Origin: Pseudonocardia thermophila
GTDB taxonomy: Bacteria; Actinomycetota; Actinomycetes; Mycobacteriales; Pseudonocardiaceae
Assembly (NCBI RefSeq): GCF_900142365.1
Contig: NZ_FRAP01000021.1
Span: 62,001 to 126,000, forward strand
Length of the DNA: 64,000 nucleotides
Direction: 5' to 3'
The notes beneath the pieces are model-generated. The model was not told where the DNA came from. It searched no databases and was given only the letters and a program-made list of their open reading frames with translations. The translations under genes and the position numbers were made by a program. The stretch's first letter is position 1. Every line of letters starts with the position of its first letter. Below, piece by piece: positions 41,590 to 50,396 of this stretch.

Positions 41590-42807
41590 TCAGCTCGCCA
41601 CGAGCCGGTCGTAGACGCCGACGTAGGCCGGGATCTGGTTGCGCCAGGCGAGCACGTCCTCGACGCGGCGGCGGCCGCGCGCCCCCATCTCCTTGCGGCG
41701 CACGTCGTCGGCCAGCAGGGCCAGGATCGCGTCGCCGTACTCCGCGACGTCGTTCGGCGTGGCGTACACGGCCGCGTCCTGCGCCGAGACCCTCGTCTCC
41801 ACCAGGTCGAAGGCCACGACCGGCAGCTCGAAGGCCATGTACTCCATCGTCTTGTTCATCGTGGAGACGTCGTTGAGCGGATTCTTCGGGTCCGGGGACA
41901 GTCCGACGTCGGCCGTGGACATGAGCCGGGTGACGAGGTCGTCGGGGGCCCGCCCGGTGAAGTGCACGTACTCGTCGAGCCCCAGCTCACGGGTGAGCCG
42001 GCGCAACTCGGGGGCCGCGTCGCCGTCGCCGATCAGGGTCAGGCCGACGTCGGTGCGCCCGCGCCCGGCGACGATGTGGTGCATCGCCCGGATCGCCAGG
42101 TCGACCCCGTCCTGGGGACCCATCACGCCGATGTAGACGAGCAGGTGGCGCAAGCCGCGGCGCAGGTCGTCGTCGGGGCTGCCGCGGCGCATCCGGTCGG
42201 GATCGGGCCCGGTGCGCACCACCGTGACGTCCTCGGGGCGTTTGCCGCCGCGCCGCTGCGCCACCGCCCGGTAGGACTCGTTCGTCGAGATGACGTGCGC
42301 CGACAGCGCGTAGGTGATGCGTTCGGCGAGCAGCAGCGCCCGGTACGGCAGCGCGGCGCGGGAACCGAAGCGCGACTCGTACAGCTCGGGACACAGGTCG
42401 TGCTGGTCGAACACCATCCGCACACCGAACACCACCTGGAACGGCAGCACCGCCGTCCACAGCACGTCGGGCGGGTTGCAGACCTGCACGATCCCGAACG
42501 GCGCCCGCCGGTAGGCGCGGACGAGGTTGACCAGCGTCGCGAGGATCGACCACGCGTACTCGGCCAGGAACATCACCTGCCGGGTGACCGGCGGGAACGC
42601 GGGGTAGGCGAAGATCGCGACCCCGTCGATCTGCTGGAACGTCGGATCGCCCTTCCCCTTCGGGCACACCACCGACACCCGGTAACCGGCGGCGATCAGC
42701 GCTCGGCACTCCAGCCACACCCGCCGGTCGAACGGAACCGGCAGGTTCTGCACGACGATGCAGACGTGCCGGGAGTTGCGGCGGCCCGGCCGCAGGAACG
42801 TCCTCAC
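41590..42807 (-). CDS. GT4-like glycosyltransferase
   Basis: A 405-aa GT-B transferase. VCIVVQNLPVPFDRRVWLE opens the N-terminal domain with the acceptor loop. The donor half holds LLVYIGVMGPQDGVD and a shifted version of the E-x7-E site in MNKTMEYMAFELPVV. The NDVSTMNKTMEYM segment resembles the WbpX/EpsD-type family of surface-polysaccharide transferases. GTG start at 42807 in a GTGA overlap with the dehydrogenase. Confidence 0.88.
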   Translation of the reverse strand: MRTFLRPGRRNSRHVCIVVQNLPVPFDRRVWLECRALIAAGYRVSVVCPKGKGDPTFQQIDGVAIFAYPAFPPVTRQVMFLAEYAWSILATLVNLVRAYRRAPFGIVQVCNPPDVLWTAVLPFQVVFGVRMVFDQHDLCPELYESRFGSRAALPYRALLLAERITYALSAHVISTNESYRAVAQRRGGKRPEDVTVVRTGPDPDRMRRGSPDDDLRRGLRHLLVYIGVMGPQDGVDLAIRAMHHIVAGRGRTDVGLTLIGDGDAAPELRRLTRELGLDEYVHFTGRAPDDLVTRLMSTADVGLSPDPKNPLNDVSTMNKTMEYMAFELPVVAFDLVETRVSAQDAAVYATPNDVAEYGDAILALLADDVRRKEMGARGRRRVEDVLAWRNQIPAYVGVYDRLVAS

Positions 42808-44138
42808 CAGCCGACCCCCTCGTAGCCGGGGAGGGCCTCCAGCTGCGGCAGCCGCCCGCTCAGATCGAGCACGACGGGCGGGTTCGCCGCGATGATCGCG
42901 TCGATCACCGCGGGCCCCGCCGACGAGACGATCGCGACGTGCGCGCCGGCGAGCGCAGCGGCCGGGTCGTCGTAGAGCACGCGCTGCAGGTGCGGCAGCT
43001 TCGCGTGCACGTAGCGCAGGTTCGCCCCGGACAGCTTCGCCATGTTGACGATCGGGTCGTGGATGCTCACGTCCAGGCCCTTGCCGATGAGGATCTCGGC
43101 GAGCGCGACGTTGGGGCTCTCCCGCAGGTCGTCGGTGAGGTGCTTGAACGACAACCCGAGCATGGCGACCCGGCGGTTGCCCCGTCCGGTGCCGTCCACG
43201 GCGCGCAGCACCCGGTCGGCGACGTCGCGCACCACCAGCTCGTTGGACGCCATCGTCCCGGCGAGCACCGGCAGGTCGATCGCGTTCATCCGGCCCAGGT
43301 GCAGCAGGCTGCGCACGTCCTTCGGCAGGCACGAGCCGCCGAACGCGAAGCCCGGCCGCAGGTAGGCGGACGAGACGTTGAGCTGGCGATCCTGCACGAA
43401 GACGTCCATGACCTCGCGGGAGTCCACGGACAGCACCCGGCACAGTCGCGCCACCTCGTTGGTGAACGCCACCTTGAGCGCGTGGAAGGCGTTCGATGCG
43501 TACTTGACGCTCTCCGCGGCGCGGCTGCTCACCACCCGCACCTCGCAGTCGAGGAACCCGAACAGCTCCTTGAGCGGTTCGGCGGCTCCGGGCGCGCGAT
43601 CGGTGATGCCGATGACCAGCAGCGGCGGATCGAAGAAGTCGCGGACGCTCGATCCCTCGCGCAGGAACTCCGGGCACATCGCCACCTGCAGGTCGGGGCC
43701 GATCGGGCGGCCGGACGCCTCCTCCAGCAGCGGTGCGACGACGTCCTCGACGGTGCCCGGCGGCACCGTGGAGCGGATCACGACGGTGTGCGGCCGGTCG
43801 TGGCCGGCCAGCGACTGCCCGATCTCCTCGACGACGCGGCGGACGAAGGTGAGGTCGGTGCTGCCGTCGCGCGCGGACGGGGTGCCGACGCAGACCAGCG
43901 ACAGATCGGAGTCGGCCAGAGCGTCGGCGCCGGCCTCGGTGGCCCGCAGCGCCCCGGCGGCGACGGCCTGCGCGGCCAGCTCGTCCAGGCCGGGTTCGAC
44001 GACCGGCGGGTGCCCGGCGTTGATGGTCGCGACCTTCCCGGCGTCGGTGTCGACCCCGACGACGCGGTGACCGCGCACGGCCAGGCAGGTCGCGGTGACC
44101 GAACCGACGTAGCCGAGCCCGAACAGGGTGACGTTCAC
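42804..44138 (-). CDS. Nucleotide-sugar dehydrogenase, GDP-mannose 6-dehydrogenase (AlgD)-like
   Basis: A 444-aa NAD-dependent enzyme that oxidises the C6 of a nucleotide-sugar to a carboxylate in two steps. The N-terminal Rossmann motif is GLGYVGSV, and the catalytic Cys is residue 270 in FGGSCLPKDVRSL. Several stretches (RPGFAFGGSC, LLGLSFK-type MLGLSFKHLTDDLRESP, AEILIGKG) are closer to my memory of Pseudomonas AlgD than to UDP-glucose dehydrogenases, so GDP-mannuronate is the favoured product; UDP-glucuronate is the alternative. AGGAGG six bases before the GTG is the best ribosome binding site in the operon. GTGA-coupled to the Wzz-like gene. Confidence 0.87.
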   Translation of the reverse strand: MNVTLFGLGYVGSVTATCLAVRGHRVVGVDTDAGKVATINAGHPPVVEPGLDELAAQAVAAGALRATEAGADALADSDLSLVCVGTPSARDGSTDLTFVRRVVEEIGQSLAGHDRPHTVVIRSTVPPGTVEDVVAPLLEEASGRPIGPDLQVAMCPEFLREGSSVRDFFDPPLLVIGITDRAPGAAEPLKELFGFLDCEVRVVSSRAAESVKYASNAFHALKVAFTNEVARLCRVLSVDSREVMDVFVQDRQLNVSSAYLRPGFAFGGSCLPKDVRSLLHLGRMNAIDLPVLAGTMASNELVVRDVADRVLRAVDGTGRGNRRVAMLGLSFKHLTDDLRESPNVALAEILIGKGLDVSIHDPIVNMAKLSGANLRYVHAKLPHLQRVLYDDPAAALAGAHVAIVSSAGPAVIDAIIAANPPVVLDLSGRLPQLEALPGYEGVGW

Positions 44139-45805
44139 GGCTCCTCCTGGGGGGTGGTCGGGCGCGGAGCGCCCGTTCTGCGGCGTCGTTGCCGCCGGCG
44201 CTCGCGGTTCGGGCCGGGCGGGGTGAGGACCAGTGCCTCGGCGGAGGCGGCCTCGTCTCGTTCGCCGGGGTGCAGGACGAGACCGTTGCCCGTCGATCGG
44301 TGCCCGTTCCCGGTGCCGTTCGTGGCGCCGTTCGTGGTTGCACTGCCGGTCACGACGAGGGGGACGGTCACGGTCGCCGCGGCGCCGTCGGTGGCGGGTG
44401 CGCGGTCGGCGGGGTGGGCGCCCGCGCGGCCGCGGAGCGCGACGTTCAGCGCGTCCCAGAGCGTGCCGTCGCTGCGGTCGCGCGGATCGGGGTGCACGAC
44501 GACCACCCCGATGACGGTGACGCCCACATCGGCGAGCTGGCGGGCGATCGTGTGCAGCCAGGCGGTGTCGACCGATCCGGTGCGCACGAGCAGGAGGGTC
44601 TCGCGGCCCAGTCGCGGCAAGTCCAGCCACGCGGTGCCGGGCTCGACGGAGCCGACCCCGATCAGCCGCCGGTCCGCTGGTCGGTCGTCCGCGCAGAATC
44701 CGGTCCCCGCGACCAGCTCCACCTCGGCGCCCTCCGGCGCCTGCACCGGACGGCCGGGCAGGTCGTCGATCAGCGTCACGGGGCCGTCGGCGGCGACGCC
44801 GCGAGCCAGTTCGGCGGCGATGTCCTCGACGACGCCGGAGCAGCCGACGTGCAGCAGGGAGACGGAGCCGGGAGCCGATCGGACCAGGCGCACGAGCGAT
44901 GCGACGGTGCGCTCGCGCTCGCCCTGCGTGGCCGTCGAGGGCCGCAGCAGCGGTCGGCGGGGCAGCTGCGCGACGACCGAGGCGCCGAGGTGGGCGGCGA
45001 TGTCCTTGCGCAGGATCGGCCTGTCCCGGGCGACGGTGGCGACGGCTGCGAGCACGACACCCAGCACCGTCCCCAGCGATCCGCCCAGGCCGGTGTAGAT
45101 CACGGCGGTGGACAGGAAGCCGCGGCCGGACCTGTGCGGCGCGTCGATGATCTGGGTCCCGGCGGCCACCGCGGGGTTGCCGATCGCGGCCTGCTCCAGC
45201 TGCGTCTCCAGCGAGTCGATCTTCGCGGTCAGGATCGCGCGGGCCTCCACGGCGGTCGTGGACAGGTCCGAGGCCGGGATCGCCGCGAGCGAGGCGCGCA
45301 GGGCGTCCTGCCGTTCCTTGATCGCGTCCACGACCGCCCGCGCCGCGTTCTCGGCGCGGGCGACGTGGTCGGCGATGAACGCGTCGGCCAGCGCCTGCGC
45401 GCGGGCGATCGCGTCGGCGGTGTCGCGGCCCTCGGCGGTGATGTCGATCGTGTTCGCGGCGATGGACTCGGCGGTGTAGTCCTCGAGGAAGTCGGTCGGG
45501 TTCTGGTCCGAGCCCAGCCGCTGCAGGGCCGCGGATGCGACGGCGGTGGACCGCAGCACCGCGATCGAGGTCTTCATCGCGGCCTCACCGGAGTCGGCCT
45601 CGCCGATCTGGACGACGTAGACGCGGGTGGAGGCGGTGGTGCCGCCGGGGAACAGGATCGCCGCGACCGCGCCGAGCAGCAGCCCGGCGAGGGCGCCGAT
45701 CGCCCACATGCGGCGCCGCCAGCGCACCCCGGCGACGAGGCCGCCGAGATCGATCAGGGGTTCCAGCCGGACGACCTCCGCCGTCGGGGCCTCGCCGCGG
45801 CTCAC
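44135..45805 (-). CDS. Wzz-like chain-length determinant with degenerate kinase-like C-terminus
   Basis: A 556-aa protein. Residues ~15-260 form a Wzz-type unit: helix ~35-55, a large external alpha/beta region with coiled-coil (ENAARAVVDAIKERQDALRAS) and helix ~235-258. The C-terminal cytoplasmic part (~265-500) resembles a BY-kinase/ParA-like fold, but the ATP loop is LLHVGCSGVVEDIA, without the GxGKT/S of Walker A. No tyrosine cluster is seen at the C-terminus. It would control chain length without kinase activity. The GTG at 45805 overlaps the stop of the upstream Wzz-like gene (GTGA). Confidence 0.8.
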   Translation of the reverse strand: MSRGEAPTAEVVRLEPLIDLGGLVAGVRWRRRMWAIGALAGLLLGAVAAILFPGGTTASTRVYVVQIGEADSGEAAMKTSIAVLRSTAVASAALQRLGSDQNPTDFLEDYTAESIAANTIDITAEGRDTADAIARAQALADAFIADHVARAENAARAVVDAIKERQDALRASLAAIPASDLSTTAVEARAILTAKIDSLETQLEQAAIGNPAVAAGTQIIDAPHRSGRGFLSTAVIYTGLGGSLGTVLGVVLAAVATVARDRPILRKDIAAHLGASVVAQLPRRPLLRPSTATQGERERTVASLVRLVRSAPGSVSLLHVGCSGVVEDIAAELARGVAADGPVTLIDDLPGRPVQAPEGAEVELVAGTGFCADDRPADRRLIGVGSVEPGTAWLDLPRLGRETLLLVRTGSVDTAWLHTIARQLADVGVTVIGVVVVHPDPRDRSDGTLWDALNVALRGRAGAHPADRAPATDGAAATVTVPLVVTGSATTNGATNGTGNGHRSTGNGLVLHPGERDEAASAEALVLTPPGPNRERRRQRRRRTGAPRPTTPQEEP

Positions 45806-47280
45806 GACGATCCCACCACGAGCTCGTCGTCGCGCTCCTGCACGGCCTCCCCGCCGGGAGGTTCCTCCGGCGCGGGTGGTCGCACCACGGACACCAGCGC
45901 CGCGCCCGTCACGGGGTGCCCGGCGTCGACGCACGCCCCGCCGATGTCGATCAGCTCGGCGGCGGTGCGCGAGCCCTCCTCGACCAGCACGAGCACGCTG
46001 TCGGCGGCGGCGCAGTCGGGCACGGTCGGGCGGGCCGGTGCGACGTGGGTGATCCGCAGCTGGATCGGCTCGGCGGCGGCGGTGCCGCTGCGCTCCTGCT
46101 CCTCCGCGGTGACGACGGTGATGCGGTCGTGCTCGCCGATCGCCGACGTGTACTGGTCGGCGTCCCAGATGTCGTCGGTGACGACCGCGACGGCTCCGTG
46201 CTCGGCGGCGGTGACCGCGAGCTCCTCGGCCGCACGGTGGGCCGCGCGGTCGTCGTCCACCAGGACGAGGAGCAGCCGGATCGGCCGCCCGTCGGCGCTG
46301 CCCAGCCGCGCGAGCAGCCTGCGGTACCGGGTGGTCTCCCCGGCCGAGCGCGGATCGAGCGCCGCCGGGGCCGCCTCGGGACTCTTCAGGTGCTGCAGCC
46401 AGCGGTGGAACCGTCCCTCCTCGCGCAGGAGCTCGGGCTCCGGGCGCTCCTCGACGGCGAGGGCGGCGAGCACGGGGGCGCCGAGGGCGGCGGCGACCTC
46501 GTCCGGGTCGGTGAGCGGGCTGGGTCGGGTCGCCCTCCACACGAGCGCGCCCGCGCCGAGCAGCGCGAACACGACCGCACCGCCGAGCACGAGCACCAGC
46601 GGGCTGGGCTGCGCCGCGCCCTCGGGGATCGCGCGCTCGAGGACCTCGGCCTCGCCGGGGATGCTCAGCTCGCTCGACTCCCGGGCGGCCTGCTGGTCGA
46701 GCCGGCTGATCTCGGCCTCGGCGGCCGCGATCGCGGTGCCCAGCCGCCCGAGCAGCGCGCGGTCGGGCTCTTCGGCTCGCTGCGCCTGCGCCATCTGGGC
46801 CTTGAGGTCGTCGAGGTTGCGCTGGGCGGCCTCCCGCCGCTGGGCCACCGCGGCCTCGGCGGCGTCCTTCGTCTGGGCGACGACCTGTGCGGAGAACCGG
46901 ACGTACCCGTTCGCCACCTGATCGGTCAGTGCACGCGCCTCTTCGGCGGTTGGCCCGGTGCCGGTGATCCGCAGGACGTTGCCGTCGAGGACCTCGGCGC
47001 TCACGCGGTCACGCAGCTCCACCCCGGTGCCACCGAGCGCGGTGGCGACCGGGTCCAGCACCGCGAGGCTCGTGGCGATCTGCGTCTGGGTGAGCAGCTG
47101 GTTCTTGTCGAGCTGCCCGTGCAGCACCACCTTGCTCGACGCCTGCTGGCCGGGGGACAGCACGAACGAGAGCAGGAAGCCGACCAGGGCGCCGAGCGCG
47201 GCGAGCGCGGCGAGCGCGCGCCACCACGCGCCGAGCACCCGCGCGACCCCGGCGAGCCGGACGTCCTCACCCGCGTTCAT
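45802..47280 (-). CDS. Wzz-like chain-length determinant, second paralogue
   Basis: A 492-aa protein of the polysaccharide copolymerase type and the first gene of the ten-gene operon. It has helix ~20-43, an external part with long predicted coiled coil (AQRREAAQRNLDDLKAQMAQ), and helix ~235-258. The C-terminal cytoplasmic region has no Walker A motif and its sequence RLLLVLVDDDRAAHRAAEEL is only ATPase-like in shape. Start ATG at 47280, with GGGGGGA about eight bases ahead. The 105 bases upstream hold the likely operon promoter, but no confident -10/-35 could be picked. Confidence 0.8.
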   Translation of the reverse strand: MNAGEDVRLAGVARVLGAWWRALAALAALGALVGFLLSFVLSPGQQASSKVVLHGQLDKNQLLTQTQIATSLAVLDPVATALGGTGVELRDRVSAEVLDGNVLRITGTGPTAEEARALTDQVANGYVRFSAQVVAQTKDAAEAAVAQRREAAQRNLDDLKAQMAQAQRAEEPDRALLGRLGTAIAAAEAEISRLDQQAARESSELSIPGEAEVLERAIPEGAAQPSPLVLVLGGAVVFALLGAGALVWRATRPSPLTDPDEVAAALGAPVLAALAVEERPEPELLREEGRFHRWLQHLKSPEAAPAALDPRSAGETTRYRRLLARLGSADGRPIRLLLVLVDDDRAAHRAAEELAVTAAEHGAVAVVTDDIWDADQYTSAIGEHDRITVVTAEEQERSGTAAAEPIQLRITHVAPARPTVPDCAAADSVLVLVEEGSRTAAELIDIGGACVDAGHPVTGAALVSVVRPPAPEEPPGGEAVQERDDELVVGSS

Positions 47281-47385
47281 GTGCGTTCCCCCCGTGGCGT
47301 GCATGGACGAATCGAGGTTCGGCCGGCGATCTGCCTGATTTGTCCGGCGATGACCTCGCATGACTCGCCCCGTTCCCGTGCGGCG

Positions 47386-48768
47386 TTACGGCAGGTGGAC
47401 GAGGTCCTCCTGGCGGCCGATCGGCGATGGCGCTGCCAGCTGTCGGGGTTCTGCCAGGCGGCGGTGGGCCGGTGCCACCGGGCGGCCGGTGAGGAAGTCC
47501 TCGGGACGGCCGTGTTCGAGCGCTCTGCGGTAGACCTCGGCCGCCGCGCGGGCCGCGTCGATCGTCTGCTCGACGTCGAGATCGGTGTGCGCAGCGGAGA
47601 TCACGTAGGACTGACCGAGCACGCCGCGCTGCAGGATCTCCTGCAGGAACAGCGTGCGCATCACCTGCGACGGCGCACCCGACGCGTCGGCGGTGCGGAA
47701 GACCTGGCAGGACGGCCGCCCGAGCACCGACAGGTACTCACCGACGCCGGCCTCCGCGGCCACCGCGTTGACGCCCTCGGCGAGCCTGCGGCCCTGCCGC
47801 TCCATCACCGCGATCGGGTCGCTCGCCCGGTAGGCGGCGACGACGGCGCGGAACGCGGCCAGTGACATCGTCTCCGCGCCGTTCGTGCTGGACAGCAGGA
47901 ACACCCGCGGCTTGTCGGTGCGCAGCCCGCCCAGCTCCATCAGCTCGCGCTTGCCGGCGAGCGCCGCGATCGGGAACCCGTTGCCCATCGCCTTGCCCCA
48001 GGTCGACAGGTCCGGCGTGACCCCGTAGACGGCCTGGGCGCCGCCCGCGGACCAGCGGAACCCGGTGATCGTCTCGTCGAAGATCAGCACGACGCCGTGG
48101 CGGTCGCACAGCTCGCGGACCGCCTGCAGGTAGCCCTCAACGGGCTCGGCGAGCGCCGTGGCGGCCTCCATGATCACGCACGCGATCCGGCCGTCGTCGG
48201 CCTCCAGCACCGCCTGCAGCGAGCCGGCGTCGTTGTAGGCGAACGGCCGGACGAGCGCGCGGACCGCGTCGGGCACCCCGGCGTTGATCGGCAGCGTGCC
48301 GACGAACCAGTCCTGCGAGGAGAAGTACGGCTGGTCGTGGCAGTACGCGACGAGATCGCGCCCGGTCGCGGCGCGGGCGACGCGGATCGCGGTGCTCGTG
48401 GCGTCCGAGGCGTTCTTGCAGAACTTGACCATGTCGGCGCCCGGCACGAGGGACAGGAAGTCCTCAGCGGCGGCGAGTTCCAGCTCGGTGGGGCGGGTGA
48501 ACGCCTGGCCCACGGTGAGCGCCTCGCGCACCGCGTCGAGGACGGGCTCGTAGCAGTGGCCGAGGGTGATGGCCCGCATGCCCATGCCGTACTCGACGTA
48601 CTCGTTGCCGTCGACGTCCCACACGCGAGCGCCCCGGCCGCGGACGAGGACCGGGGCCATGCCCTCCGGGTACTGGTCGGACGCCTTCGCGAAGGTGTGG
48701 GCCCCGCCGGGGACGATCTCGTGCAGACGCTCCTGCAGGGCGGTGGACCGGTCGAAACTGCGACTCAC
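47386..48768 (-). CDS. Glutamate-1-semialdehyde-aminomutase-like class III aminotransferase
   Basis: A 460-aa PLP enzyme of aminotransferase class III. DVDGNEYVEYGMGMR and FDETITGFRW are family hallmarks and the PLP lysine is K259 in STWGKAMGNGFP. It resembles GSAM-like aminotransferases of polysaccharide loci, which act on sugars, more than haem-pathway enzymes. It follows the glycosylphosphotransferase gene by ten bases, in the same direction. A GTG start at 48768 has AAGGG seven bases ahead. Substrate unknown; a keto-sugar is likely. Confidence 0.85.
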   Translation of the reverse strand: MSRSFDRSTALQERLHEIVPGGAHTFAKASDQYPEGMAPVLVRGRGARVWDVDGNEYVEYGMGMRAITLGHCYEPVLDAVREALTVGQAFTRPTELELAAAEDFLSLVPGADMVKFCKNASDATSTAIRVARAATGRDLVAYCHDQPYFSSQDWFVGTLPINAGVPDAVRALVRPFAYNDAGSLQAVLEADDGRIACVIMEAATALAEPVEGYLQAVRELCDRHGVVLIFDETITGFRWSAGGAQAVYGVTPDLSTWGKAMGNGFPIAALAGKRELMELGGLRTDKPRVFLLSSTNGAETMSLAAFRAVVAAYRASDPIAVMERQGRRLAEGVNAVAAEAGVGEYLSVLGRPSCQVFRTADASGAPSQVMRTLFLQEILQRGVLGQSYVISAAHTDLDVEQTIDAARAAAEVYRRALEHGRPEDFLTGRPVAPAHRRLAEPRQLAAPSPIGRQEDLVHLP

Positions 48769-48778
48769 GGAATGCCCT

Positions 48779-50281
48779 TCAATAGGCGCCGCGGCTGTTC
48801 AACACCGCGCCGACGGTCTTCCAGAGGATCAAGGCGTCGAGAGCGAGGTTCCAGTTCTCGACGTAGCGCAGATCGAGGCGGACGGCCTGCTCCCAGGACA
48901 GGTCGCTGCGCCCGCTGATCTGCCACAGCCCGGTGAGCCCCGGCCGTACCAGCAGGCGGCGCTGCGCGGCGGGCGAGTAGGCCTCGACCTCGCTGGGCAG
49001 CGGTGGCCGCGGCCCGACGAGCGACATCGACCCGGCGAGCACGTTGAACAGCTGGGGCAGCTCGTCCAACGAGTAGCGGCGCAGGAACGCGCCGAACCGG
49101 GTGACCCGCGGATCATCGCGGATCTTGAACATCGGCCCCGCGCCCTCGTTGGCGTGGGCCAGCTCGGGCAGCCGCGCCTCGGCGTCGGGCACCATCGAGC
49201 GGAACTTGAGCATCCGGAACTCGCTGCCGTGCCGGCCCACCCGCGTCTGCGTGAAGAAGACCGGGCCACCGTCGAGCTTCACACCGACCGCCACGGCCAG
49301 CAGCACGGGCGAGAGGAACACCAGCAGCAGCAGCGCGCCCAACCGATCCACGATCTGCTTGGCGACCCAGGCGACGCCGCTGAACGTGGGCCGGGTCAGC
49401 CGCAGCAGGGGCAGGCCGTCGACGGGGTCGACGTGCAGCCGCGGCCCGGCGACCTCCATGAGCCCGGGATCGACGACCAGTTCGGCGTTGATGTCCTCGA
49501 TGTCCCAGGCGAGCTGGTGCAACCGGCGTGACGTCCACCCCGGGGCCGGGCAGACCGCGACGACCCGCACGGCGTGCTGGTGGACGACGTCGCCCACCGC
49601 GTCGAGATCGCCGAGGACGGGCACCCCGAGGATCTCGTCGCCGCCGTCCGGCGCGTGCCCGGTCGGGGTGCAGACACCCACTACCCGCCAGCCGCGGGCG
49701 GTGTCGCGACGGGTGCGATCGATCATCTCGGTGACCGCCTCGTCGCCGCCGACGACGATCGCCGGGTGCACGCAGCGGCCGCCCCGGCGCAACCGGTGCA
49801 GCCACTTCCGCAGCGCGAGCCGGCCGAGCACGCTGAGCAGCCCGGCCATCGGCATGAGCCCGAACACCCAGGGCCGCGCCGCCGTCGCCTGGAACGCCAG
49901 GCCGAGCATGCCGAGCGACACGGCGCTGGTGACGACCGCCTTGATCAACCGCCCGAACTCGTCGGACCCGTGGCCGAGGATGCGCGGGTCCCAGGCCCGG
50001 CAGACGATCATCGCGACGACCATGAGGAGGCCGGCGAGGATGCCGACGCCCGGGGCGACGTTGCCGAACTGCGGTACCTCGCGGCCGAGGCCGAGGGCGT
50101 TGCCGGCCACGACCGCGAGGACGATCGCGGTGAGATCGACGCCGATCGTCAGCGCCCGGTAGCGGCGCTCCCAGCGATCCACCACCTGCGGCTGCACCGG
50201 CCCGGCCGGGCGACGTGCAGTGGGTCCAGGCCGTGCAGGTGCGCCCCGCCGCGCACGGCTCAACCCGGTGTCTGAACTCAC
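48779..50281 (-). CDS. Polyprenyl glycosylphosphotransferase (priming glycosyltransferase)
   Basis: A 500-aa membrane enzyme that transfers a sugar-1-phosphate to undecaprenyl phosphate, starting repeat-unit assembly on the cytoplasmic face. Four to five N-terminal helices (~70-185) precede a Rossmann-like CoA-binding-type domain, then one helix (~325-345) and the catalytic bacterial sugar-transferase domain. Signature stretches are LKFRSMVPDAEARLPEL, RRYSLDELPQLFNVL with SLVGPRPPLPSE, and RPGLTGLWQISGR. The GTG at 50281 has GAGGGA five bases ahead; a longer start at 50380 is not supported. Likely first gene of a two-gene unit. Confidence 0.92.
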   Translation of the reverse strand: MSSDTGLSRARRGAPARPGPTARRPAGPVQPQVVDRWERRYRALTIGVDLTAIVLAVVAGNALGLGREVPQFGNVAPGVGILAGLLMVVAMIVCRAWDPRILGHGSDEFGRLIKAVVTSAVSLGMLGLAFQATAARPWVFGLMPMAGLLSVLGRLALRKWLHRLRRGGRCVHPAIVVGGDEAVTEMIDRTRRDTARGWRVVGVCTPTGHAPDGGDEILGVPVLGDLDAVGDVVHQHAVRVVAVCPAPGWTSRRLHQLAWDIEDINAELVVDPGLMEVAGPRLHVDPVDGLPLLRLTRPTFSGVAWVAKQIVDRLGALLLLVFLSPVLLAVAVGVKLDGGPVFFTQTRVGRHGSEFRMLKFRSMVPDAEARLPELAHANEGAGPMFKIRDDPRVTRFGAFLRRYSLDELPQLFNVLAGSMSLVGPRPPLPSEVEAYSPAAQRRLLVRPGLTGLWQISGRSDLSWEQAVRLDLRYVENWNLALDALILWKTVGAVLNSRGAY

Positions 50282-50396
50282 GTGTCCCTCGCATCGCAGA
50301 GGAGGTGTCCGCGACGCCGCTCCCCGCTGTGGCGCGCGATTGCTACTCGACGTGAGCACGGGGGGCGTTACCTCGATCACACAGACCCGTTCGGAG

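Noticed and set aside
47384..47395. A third GTTACGG regulatory site
   Set aside because: Here the word only spells the stop codon of the aminotransferase gene at 47386 and has no dyad partner.
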